Assembly: GCA_003645915.1 (NCBI GenBank)
Contig: QNDG01000153.1
Coordinates: 1-5,318, forward strand
Reading direction: 5' to 3'
Length of the DNA stretch: 5,318 bases
Source: Candidatus Zhuqueibacterota bacterium
GTDB lineage: Bacteria > Zhuqueibacterota > QNDG01
Shown here: positions 1-5,318 of the stretch, piece by piece
Layout of the letters: every line of letters begins with the position of its first letter
How positions within the stretch are numbered: the stretch's first letter is position 1
The notes under the pieces: model-generated
Told to the model about the DNA's origin: nothing
What the model saw: only the letters and a program-made list of their open reading frames with translations
The model's database searches: none
Made by a program: the position numbers and the translations under genes

Positions 1-1456
1 TTACAATATTATAACCTATATTTGTATTCATGTCAATCTCACCTTCAACATCCATGACAGGCAGAACCCATATAATGTTAAATCCCAGGTCTCTTATATA
101 ATCCAGCTTTTGCGCTGCGGCTGATATTGTGCCTTCTGAAGTAAAGGACTTAAAAAAGAGAGAATATACTCTGGCATTCCTGACCCATTGAGGGACAGTA
201 GCATAATCAGGAAAAGTAATACTTGAATCCTGATTCACAGTAAAAAAATTTATAGCAGAACCTGAATCACCCTTTTCATTGTAAATTGTCAACTTGAAAG
301 AATAATCGCCTGGTAGAGAAGGCCTTTTAATCTGTACAGTACTTGTGGTACACGACTCCACCTTTTCCAATAAACAGGGATTTGTATCCTGATTCTTCCA
401 CAAGTACGACAGTTTCTCTTCTGTATGAGATTCGCATATACCTGTCACTAAGATATCTTCGCCCTGCATATGGAATTCTATTTTTACCGCAGGATTTTCA
501 GACACAGGATAAACCAAATTCAAAGTATCTGAATAAAATATACTGCCGGATGTATCTTCCACAATAATCTGATATTGATTTCTGCCGTGATACAGAGTAA
601 CAGGATATTCATATAATCCGGAAGAATTGGGAGTAAAAGTTATAGGATACCTGCCGATCTGACTAAATGTGATTTTTCTTACAGCCTCTACTGGAATTTC
701 AATCTTCCATCTGACATTGTAAGCCCCTGCAAGAAGACTGTCTATATCCGGAGTTACAAAATACACACCTCCGGCTTTAACTGAAAATTCCGTTGAATCA
801 GTAAATGAAAGTCCGTTTAAGGTTTTAACCTCAATTTTGACAGAATGAATTCCGTCATTAAGATATGGTAGTCTTGAATGAACAATAGACAACTCAGGGA
901 TAAAAACATCATTAACATTTCTGTAAAATACATTATCAATGAAGATTTCCGACTGGTTAGTAAGAATGGAATCTGTCGCCTCAATGCACAGACTTGCACT
1001 GAAAACCGGCCGGGAAACATTAATAATTGAACCGTTCCCGGGTGCAATCTCAAAAACAAAACCTTTTTTTATATGGAGTACTGAGTTATTGTAATTGGAA
1101 GGATCCTTTTCAGGATTAAGTGGGTCAGTAATCCATGCATAATCTGTTCCCGAATCATTGTAGTGTTCGTAAAACTTATATTCGTAAGTACTTCCCTCTG
1201 TAAGATATTGTTTCTTGACATAGAGGCATAGCGAATCTATAAAAGTCATCTGGGATAGAGATCCCGGATAAATCCGTCCGTTTGAATTAGGCCCCCAGTT
1301 ATTAAAAGTACCCGGAACGAATGCTCTTACAACATTTTCCCCCGAAGGATAATGGCAAAATGTAACTGATACACTATTTTGCGAAAAAACATCTACGCTC
1401 AGAATCAAAAGGAACAAGTAAACTGGGAGTGCTGATTTTTTTACTGCTCTTATCAA
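1..1456 (-). CDS. Secreted GH13 alpha-amylase-family protein, N-terminal part (3' end outside window), TTG start
   Basis: The frame is open from TTG at 1456 to the window edge: 485 codons without a stop, translated by hand. The frame's previous stop is TGA at 1519-1517, and no ATG or GTG lies between, so TTG is the best start. Residues 1-25 then form a good signal peptide (IRAVKKS basic, LPVYLFLLILSV hydrophobic, cleavage near VFS-Q). Residues about 28-130 resemble a CBM48/E-set glycan-binding module (FVPGTFNNWGP 46-56, YEYKFYEH 91-98, YAWITDP 106-112). Three Ig-like modules follow, at about 138-228, 229-318 and 320-408. The GH13 barrel begins near 422: PQWVRNARVYSLFFKSF (strand 1), KLDYIRDLGFNIIWVLPV (450-467, helix 1 and strand 2), then GYNIV at the edge. 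The catalytic Asp, Glu and Asp regions lie beyond the window, so activity and subfamily cannot be judged. It probably hydrolyses extracellular alpha-glucan. A C-terminal T9SS domain is expected but unseen. Confidence 0.88.
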   Translation of the reverse strand, partial: MIRAVKKSALPVYLFLLILSVDVFSQNSVSVTFCHYPSGENVVRAFVPGTFNNWGPNSNGRIYPGSLSQMTFIDSLCLYVKKQYLTEGSTYEYKFYEHYNDSGTDYAWITDPLNPEKDPSNYNNSVLHIKKGFVFEIAPGNGSIINVSRPVFSASLCIEATDSILTNQSEIFIDNVFYRNVNDVFIPELSIVHSRLPYLNDGIHSVKIEVKTLNGLSFTDSTEFSVKAGGVYFVTPDIDSLLAGAYNVRWKIEIPVEAVRKITFSQIGRYPITFTPNSSGLYEYPVTLYHGRNQYQIIVEDTSGSIFYSDTLNLVYPVSENPAVKIEFHMQGEDILVTGICESHTEEKLSYLWKNQDTNPCLLEKVESCTTSTVQIKRPSLPGDYSFKLTIYNEKGDSGSAINFFTVNQDSSITFPDYATVPQWVRNARVYSLFFKSFTSEGTISAAAQKLDYIRDLGFNIIWVLPVMDVEGEIDMNTNIGYNIV

Positions 1457-1496
1457 AACTATTTTTACCCGTTTGAATTTCCGTTCGTTTGCCTTT

Positions 1497-1520
1497 TTAA
1501 AACAGGGGAGAGAATTTCAT
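1497..1520 (-). CDS. Possible seven-codon mini-ORF inside the hairpin, one base out of frame with the amylase
   Basis: AGGGGAGGG is followed directly by ATG at 1520, then AAA TTC TCT CCC CTG TTT TAA, encoding MKFSPLF. It has the only ATG with a purine-rich ribosome site ahead of the amylase, but its frame closes at 1497. Skipping one T in the T4 run (1502-1499) would fuse it to the amylase frame, giving MKFSPLF then KKANERKFKRVKIV before the signal peptide. It may be a leader peptide, the remains of the original start after an indel, a slippage site, or chance. Confidence 0.22.
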   Translation of the reverse strand: MKFSPLF

Positions 1521-1532
1521 CCCTCCCCTGTT
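1501..1532 (-). terminator. Perfect 10-bp GC-rich hairpin: likely terminator or attenuator between the glycan-binding gene and the amylase gene
   Basis: On the minus strand AACAGGGGAG (1532-1523) pairs perfectly with CTCCCCTGTT (1510-1501) across a 12-base loop. The 3' arm runs into further T residues, giving TTTT (1502-1499) and then AAAAA. The hairpin lies 51 bases after the stop of the 685-residue gene and 45 bases before the proposed amylase start. A GC-rich stem with a short U run fits an intrinsic terminator or attenuator. The same palindrome could also be a protein-binding operator. Its 5' arm and loop contain an AGGGGAGGG-ATG ribosome-site-like signal, so folding would mask translation initiation there. 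Confidence 0.5.
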
Positions 1533-1582
1533 ATCTGTTCGGACTTAATTTTAAATAATTATATCTTAATATTAAATCCTCA

Positions 1583-3640
1583 TTACTTCATCAATACCAT
1601 CTTGCGTGACATCTTGAAACTGCCAGCCTCAATACGGTAGATATACATACCTGAGCTTACACTTCTTCCTGCATCGTCTTTTCCGTTCCAGCGAACTGTA
1701 TATGCTCCTGCTTTCTGGTTTACATTAACCAGAGTAGCTATCTTTCGTCCGAGCATGTCATAAACAGCAAGATTAACCTTCTCAGTAGCTCCCAAGGTAT
1801 ATCTTATTGTTGTTTCAGGATTGAACGGATTAGGATAGTTATTCTGCAGAGAGAAAACATACGGTACAATGCCTTCTTCTTCAACGCCTGTTGCAGGTCC
1901 CTGATTGTCATAATCCCATGCACTGTAGAATGCCGGATTAATGCTTCCGAACTGTGAGGCAATGGTATATGTATTCTGCGTATCATCAATATTCTCAATA
2001 TGGTTATTACCGTAACCACCCTTACCGCCTTCATTATCACCGCCGCCGATTCCAAACTTAAATTCCTGGCCTATTACATTATTTGTACTGTCTTTATAGA
2101 ACTGAATCTGGAGAGTAAAAATACTGTCTCCTGCAACAGCATCACCATGTGTACCGTCATCATACATCTTATGGGCCTCGTCTTCCATAAGACCCGGACC
2201 CCATGTTCCCCAGCCGCCTGTTGCCGGGCCATTAATTGCAACTCCGAGAATCATGACAGAATCAGGATCAGATATATCAAGACTGCCCTGAATATCATCC
2301 AGAGTTGAACCGGCTTTGAGCTGATAAATTGCAGGCCGTACATCGCAGGTAAATGTAACAAGTACATCCTGGCTTAGGGTCTGAGTGTTTCTGAAAAGCG
2401 GCATTCTGTGCAAATCTGTCTGACTATTGGAAATATCCTGCACAGTCAATGAATTTGAACTTACGTCTACAACTCTTCTTTCCGCCTCACCCGTTGTCTG
2501 GCCTTCATAATAGAAGTTGTAGAAAATCTCTCTGTATTCAACGCCATTCTTAATCAGATAATACTGATAATCCAATTTAGCTCCTACAGTAGTTATTATT
2601 GTATCTGTTACAGCGTAGATGTTTGTAAATCCCTGACGAACCATCTGTTTAACACTCACAGCTGATGCAGTTCCAAAATAACCGGATCTCACTTCAATTG
2701 TGTCACCGTAAGCAAATCCGCGGTTTGTAATTGCCTTGCTCATGTCAGCCTGGAAATTTACAATAACAGTATCCTGATGATTTACTACAATAGGTTTACG
2801 ATTATCAAACCAGAACCAATGAACAGTTGTGTCATTTGCACTGATAGCTACAACATCTTCACGATTTGAGTTATAGATCATATTACCCCAGTCCTCACTC
2901 AAATCCGCACCTGCATTGTGAACAACCACTTTAAACTGAAGATTATTGCCGATATACTTATTGGGCACATGAACAGCACCTGAATAGAAGTATCCGCCTG
3001 AATATCTCTGGCTGCCTCCGTTTACATGATCTGTTTCTCTGGTTAAGGCATATGTCGTACCCCAGGAGAGTTCACCTGTCTGTCCCCAGTCATCCTGATT
3101 TGAACCTCTGATTCCTATTATCTGAGTATTTGGATTAAAATCATCCCATCCCTGCATATTAACACGTACATACACAACAACAGTAGAATCATTAGTATCA
3201 TAGGGTGCTCCATATTGATCAACACCCAGCTTCCATCCGTTAACAAACTGAAGAGCTAAACTGATGTCAGCATCACCAAGTTCTAAATAACGGTTCCCTC
3301 CTGCAATATCTCCTTCCCATCCTTGATGCTCCCATCCTGCACCTGCATAAACAGTATCATGCTCTGCATTAGTGTAAAACTTATATTCAATTGTTGTATT
3401 TGCAGGAAAGGCATACGTACCCTGCCAATAATCTCCTCCGATATTATGAAGGAAAATAGGTGAATCTCCTCCCCACGTCAAATCTCCACCATCACCTCTA
3501 ATCTGCACAACAGAATTCGGTCCTAATGTGTCAGGTACGGCTGCTGTATTTACAAGAAAAGTAACATTAACAGTCTGTGCATTTAGAGCGACAACTCCAA
3601 GCAGTAAAATCAAAACTGCCAAAAAATTAGACCTTTTCAT
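1583..3640 (-). CDS. Secreted multi-modular protein with starch-binding-like beta-sandwich modules and a T9SS type A sorting domain
   Basis: This is a complete 685-residue protein. Residues 1-21 are a Sec signal peptide (MKRSNFLAVLILLLGVVALNA, cleavage before Gln22). Three successive modules follow, at about 23-135, 153-280 and 290-395. Each opens with a V-x-V-x-F/V strand, and each has a strand resembling CBM20/CBM48 proteins (IEYKFYT at 84-90, LQFKVVVH at 234-241, LDYQYYLIKNG at 356-366). All are rich in Trp and Tyr that could stack on sugars. A fourth module (about 425-575) carries MYDDGTHGDAVAGDSIF (492-508), an acidic loop motif common in FCB surface proteins. Residues about 590-685 are the sorting domain: NYPNPFNPET (601-610), VYDMLGRKIATL, SSGMYIYRIEAG, and a final basic stretch MSRKMVLMK. 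No catalytic domain is visible. The neighbouring GH13 enzyme suggests that it binds alpha-glucan at the cell surface, like SusE/SusF, but ligand and family assignment of the modules are inferences. The only Cys is near residue 432. Confidence 0.85.
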   Translation of the reverse strand: MKRSNFLAVLILLLGVVALNAQTVNVTFLVNTAAVPDTLGPNSVVQIRGDGGDLTWGGDSPIFLHNIGGDYWQGTYAFPANTTIEYKFYTNAEHDTVYAGAGWEHQGWEGDIAGGNRYLELGDADISLALQFVNGWKLGVDQYGAPYDTNDSTVVVYVRVNMQGWDDFNPNTQIIGIRGSNQDDWGQTGELSWGTTYALTRETDHVNGGSQRYSGGYFYSGAVHVPNKYIGNNLQFKVVVHNAGADLSEDWGNMIYNSNREDVVAISANDTTVHWFWFDNRKPIVVNHQDTVIVNFQADMSKAITNRGFAYGDTIEVRSGYFGTASAVSVKQMVRQGFTNIYAVTDTIITTVGAKLDYQYYLIKNGVEYREIFYNFYYEGQTTGEAERRVVDVSSNSLTVQDISNSQTDLHRMPLFRNTQTLSQDVLVTFTCDVRPAIYQLKAGSTLDDIQGSLDISDPDSVMILGVAINGPATGGWGTWGPGLMEDEAHKMYDDGTHGDAVAGDSIFTLQIQFYKDSTNNVIGQEFKFGIGGGDNEGGKGGYGNNHIENIDDTQNTYTIASQFGSINPAFYSAWDYDNQGPATGVEEEGIVPYVFSLQNNYPNPFNPETTIRYTLGATEKVNLAVYDMLGRKIATLVNVNQKAGAYTVRWNGKDDAGRSVSSGMYIYRIEAGSFKMSRKMVLMK

Positions 3641-3678
3641 TTCTTACCTCCTAAATTAACAAATTCCCCTGTTTTCAT
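3637..3678 (-). CDS. Possible 13-codon upstream ORF overlapping the next gene's start (ATGA)
   Basis: The minus strand encodes MKTGEFVNLGGKK and then TGA. The stop at 3639-3637 overlaps the ATG at 3640 of the 685-residue gene in the classical ATGA arrangement seen in translational coupling. The ribosome site of the main gene (AGGAGGT) lies inside this ORF, at its LGG codons. The upstream ORF has no well-spaced SD of its own; the nearest purine tract is about 25 bases before its ATG. It could be a leader peptide that couples translation, or a chance ORF. Its peptide has no recognised family. Confidence 0.25.
   Translation of the reverse strand: MKTGEFVNLGGKK
3646..3652 (-). promoter_or_regulatory. 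Ribosome binding site of the glycan-binding secreted protein gene
   Basis: AGGAGGT on the minus strand lies five bases (AAGAA) before the ATG at 3640. It is close to a consensus Shine-Dalgarno, which predicts strong initiation and fixes this start just before a textbook signal peptide. Confidence 0.8.
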
Positions 3679-3703
3679 AGTAACCACGTATTAAATTAAA
3701 TTT

Positions 3704-3717
3704 CTCACCTCCCTCCT
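3704..3717 (-). promoter_or_regulatory. Strong Shine-Dalgarno-like purine tract in the leader of the glycan-binding protein gene
   Basis: The minus strand reads AGGAGGGAGGTGAG, beginning 12 bases after the PorV-like stop. It is a near-perfect anti-SD match, yet no long ORF starts there. The only nearby start is a GTG at 3708 that opens a five-codon frame closed by TAA at 3691. The next ATG, that of the 13-codon upstream ORF, is 25 or more bases further on. It may be a ribosome standby site, a relic of a lost small gene, or chance. Confidence 0.35.
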
Positions 3718-3722
3718 GATTT

Positions 3723-3740
3723 TAAAATTTCAAAATTTTA
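3723..3740. repeat. Perfect AT-only inverted repeat spanning the PorV-like stop codon
   Basis: TAAAATTT, then CA, then AAATTTTA reads as a perfect 8-bp inverted repeat around the TGA stop of the PorV-like gene. It contains no GC pairs in the stem and no following U tract, so it is a poor intrinsic terminator and may be chance in AT-rich sequence. I see no convincing terminator between the PorV-like gene and the next gene, which leaves read-through possible. Confidence 0.3.
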
Positions 3741-4758
3741 CAGATGCTGAAATCATTTTAACATTATCAAAAACCCCAAAATCCATGTAAGTATAATCAA
3801 CACACCAGGTGTATCCGCTGCTCATCGGTACATTTACTCCAATACCTGCTGTAAGGCCTTCTTCAGCACTTTCCAGAAACAGAGATTTATACCCGCCTCG
3901 CACAAAAAACATATTACTGAATGAAAACTCTCCGCCGAGATTAACACTACCGGAATTATTGCTAGGACGGAATGCATCTGCTGCCAAAGTAAGCTTGCTT
4001 CTGCCGACCTTAATTACATCCATTGATACTCCCACACGGAAAAATAAGGGGAGTGGCCATGAATTAGTTTTTAAATTGCCTACTATTGTCTCGTTATCAC
4101 CCAGATGCTCAGGATCAATATCAATTCTTTTAAGAAGATCCTTGCCTTCCATTCTCATGTCATTACCGAAATTGGAAATACTCATACCTATTCTCATACC
4201 ATTAAAATCAGTAATAAAAAGCAACCCTACATCAATTGCAAATGCAGATGCTGACTCATTCCAGAGTCTTTGCTGTATGTATTTTGCACTTCCTCCGATT
4301 GAGAACCTGTCTGTCAACATACGGCTGTATGAAAGAGAAATAGCAAGATCTCCTGCAGTCCACAACTCGCCTGTACCTTCCGGCTGATAAACATTTGTTA
4401 CTTCTTCTTCACCGTAATCCAATTGTGTGATACTTAACCCAATGGCATTTGAGCTGTTCAGCATAAGAACCAGGCCTATCCAGTTAAGATTTGTATCTAC
4501 AATCCAATTTGTATGTGAAAAAACAAACTGCGATTTCCCCATCCGGACAATACTACCGGGATTATAGTAAAGTGCCGAAGCATCACCATCCATTGCTGTA
4601 AAAGCTCCTCCCATTGCAACAGCACGAGGTCCAATGCTAATACCAAGAAATGCTGCTGATGAAGTTCCTACTTTTGACTGCGCAGCAGCATCTCTTGCAG
4701 CAAGGCCTCCGGCCAGAATCACAAGCAATAAAGTCAATTTTTTTATCTTATTTTGCAT
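3730..4758 (-). CDS. PorV/PorQ-family outer-membrane beta-barrel protein
   Basis: This is a complete 342-residue protein. The N-terminus is a clear Sec signal peptide: a basic start (QNKIKK), a hydrophobic core (LTLLLVILAGGLA) and probable cleavage after AAA26, before Gln27. Next comes the family signature GPRAVAMGGAFTA (43-55) and the DGDASALYYNPG stretch (57-68), typical of PorV/PorQ (UPF0164-like) proteins with a FadL-like barrel. The rest alternates amphipathic strands with charged turns and ends in SASVKF, a terminal Phe as expected for BAM-inserted barrels. In characterised T9SS, PorV takes cargo leaving the SprA/Sov translocon and delivers it to the PorU sortase-like attachment complex. 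FCB genomes often have several paralogues, so this may be a cargo-specific copy and not the core PorV; hence no symbol is given. It sits between cargo genes carrying T9SS sorting domains. The start is supported by a GGAG ribosome site. Confidence 0.88.
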   Translation of the reverse strand: MQNKIKKLTLLLVILAGGLAARDAAAQSKVGTSSAAFLGISIGPRAVAMGGAFTAMDGDASALYYNPGSIVRMGKSQFVFSHTNWIVDTNLNWIGLVLMLNSSNAIGLSITQLDYGEEEVTNVYQPEGTGELWTAGDLAISLSYSRMLTDRFSIGGSAKYIQQRLWNESASAFAIDVGLLFITDFNGMRIGMSISNFGNDMRMEGKDLLKRIDIDPEHLGDNETIVGNLKTNSWPLPLFFRVGVSMDVIKVGRSKLTLAADAFRPSNNSGSVNLGGEFSFSNMFFVRGGYKSLFLESAEEGLTAGIGVNVPMSSGYTWCVDYTYMDFGVFDNVKMISASVKF

Positions 4759-4764
4759 GGATAT

Positions 4765-4768
4765 CTCC
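4765..4768 (-). promoter_or_regulatory. Ribosome binding site of the PorV-like gene
   Basis: The minus strand reads GGAG, then six bases (ATATCC), then the ATG at 4758. The spacing is normal and confirms this ATG. The site lies in the 25-base gap after the upstream stop codon, which favours co-transcription and perhaps translational coupling. Confidence 0.6.
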
Positions 4769-4783
4769 GGGTTATCTAACCAA

Positions 4784-5318
4784 TTATTTAATTATCCCTA
4801 TTTTTCCGCGCTTAACACCAACAGGTGATTCAACCACGTAAAAATAAATACCTGCAGCAACATCCAAATTCTCTTTGGTTTTAAGATTCCAGGATAGAGT
4901 ACCATTAAATATAGATCCGTCCTGCTCAAGAGTGATCACATGTTCACCCATTGCAGTAAATATATGCACCTTTGAATTCAAAGGAAGATGGATAAAATCT
5001 ATCTTTCTCTCACCGCGTCCGCTTGTTATTGCAGGCGGTAAAGGCAGTTCATGTGCAGTTGCCGCAACATAAGGATTGGGTACTACTTTTATTTTATCCA
5101 TTTGGCTTGATGCTACTGAAATGTCCACATCTGGTGTTTGTGTGTAAAACTCAAAAACGTCTCCTGCTCTGAACGGCTTTTTCAATTTAATAGTCAATGT
5201 ATCGCCTGTACCAAAAGAGTATGTTGTATCTGTAAGACTTGTAAAGAATACATCCCATGTAAAGAAGTTCTTTTCCGGGCTGTATCCTTCTACAAATATC
5301 AGCTTATCATATGGAGAA
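4784..5318 (-). CDS. C-terminal part of a large secreted protein with a T9SS-type sorting domain (5' end outside window)
   Basis: The reading frame is open from the window edge (first full codon at 5317) to the stop at 4784, giving 177 visible residues. An internal TTG at 5197 is probably not the start, because the frame continues upstream with credible protein sequence. Visible residues 1-70 are beta-rich and include FGTGDTLTIKLKKPFRAGDVFEF. Residues about 75-177 form a C-terminal domain that opens with KVVPNPYV (77-84), continues with RKIDFIHLP and VHIFTAMGEHVITL, and ends in AAGIYFYVVE and GKIGIIK. This matches the FlgD-like or Por-secretion C-terminal domain common in Ignavibacteria, Calditrichota and KSB1 genomes, where VPNPYV replaces NPFNP. 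It is presumably exported by T9SS and either anchored at the surface or released. The stop lies 25 bases upstream of the PorV-like gene, which suggests one transcript. The function of the main body cannot be judged from this fragment. Confidence 0.85.
   Translation of the reverse strand, partial: SPYDKLIFVEGYSPEKNFFTWDVFFTSLTDTTYSFGTGDTLTIKLKKPFRAGDVFEFYTQTPDVDISVASSQMDKIKVVPNPYVAATAHELPLPPAITSGRGERKIDFIHLPLNSKVHIFTAMGEHVITLEQDGSIFNGTLSWNLKTKENLDVAAGIYFYVVESPVGVKRGKIGIIK

Noticed and set aside
817..1059. An 80-codon minus-strand ORF in another frame of the amylase gene
   Set aside because: The amylase frame runs uninterrupted through this region with recognisable Ig-like sequence; the alternative frame has no family features.
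1..1456. The amylase as a pseudogene
   Set aside because: The 485-codon frame is intact from the signal peptide to the barrel. Only the start codon is unusual, and truncation at position 1 is the window edge.
1558..1563. A perfect TATAAT on the minus strand upstream of the amylase hairpin
   Set aside because: No acceptable -35 hexamer is found 16-18 bases upstream, and the surrounding DNA is so AT-rich that the match is expected by chance. FCB promoters also often deviate from this consensus.
1804..2308. Overlapping ORFs on both strands within the 685-residue gene
   Set aside because: Both are shadows of the coding frame that contains the fourth module and the start of the sorting domain. 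No separate ribosome sites or domain signals support them.
3809..4387. A 192-codon plus-strand ORF opposite the PorV-like gene
   Set aside because: It lies fully antisense to a well-supported gene, has a composition typical of a shadow frame (Pro, Ser, Leu and Ile runs), and shows no signal or domain.
4784..5197. TTG at 5197 as the true start of the VPNPYV-type protein
   Set aside because: The frame continues without a stop to the window edge with sequence that fits the same beta-rich family, and a 137-residue protein would lack a signal peptide.

Overview
The window is a block of four same-strand genes, all on the minus strand and transcribed from position 5318 towards position 1. It encodes extracellular and outer-membrane proteins of a Gram-negative bacterium in the FCB group. 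Three things point there: C-terminal type IX secretion system (T9SS) sorting domains (one with the NPFNPET signature, one with a VPNPYV signature), a PorV/PorQ-family outer-membrane protein, and signal peptides cleaved just before Gln (Ala-Gln or Ser-Gln). The AT-rich composition and the sorting-domain style recall Ignavibacteria, Calditrichota or KSB1-type lineages rather than classical Bacteroidetes, but the exact phylum is an inference.

Layout in transcription order. (1) 5318-4784: C-terminal 177 residues of a large secreted protein that begins outside the window. (2) 4758-3730: a complete PorV/PorQ-family protein, 25 bases downstream. (3) 3640-1583: a complete 685-residue secreted protein with no recognisable catalytic domain, built from three or four beta-sandwich modules resembling starch-binding CBM20/CBM48 or E-set folds plus a T9SS sorting domain. 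(4) 1456-1, running off the window: the N-terminal 485 residues of a secreted GH13 alpha-amylase-family enzyme, with a signal peptide, a CBM48/E-set-like module, three Ig-like modules and the first two beta strands of the catalytic barrel. Gene 4 has no usable ATG or GTG, and its best start is TTG.

Taken together, the locus looks like a starch or alpha-glucan utilisation unit exported through T9SS: a non-catalytic glycan-binding surface protein, an alpha-glucan hydrolase and a PorV-type cargo-handling outer-membrane protein. By inferred function it parallels the SusE/SusF plus SusG part of the Bacteroides Sus system, with unrelated architecture.

The non-coding parts are small but structured. 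The 89-base leader of gene 3 carries two strong Shine-Dalgarno sequences and a 13-codon upstream ORF whose stop overlaps the gene 3 start (ATGA). The 126-base leader of gene 4 holds a perfect 10-bp GC-rich hairpin that encloses a well-placed SD-ATG mini-ORF, one base out of frame with the amylase. No RNA genes, CRISPR arrays, insertion sequences or attachment sites were seen.
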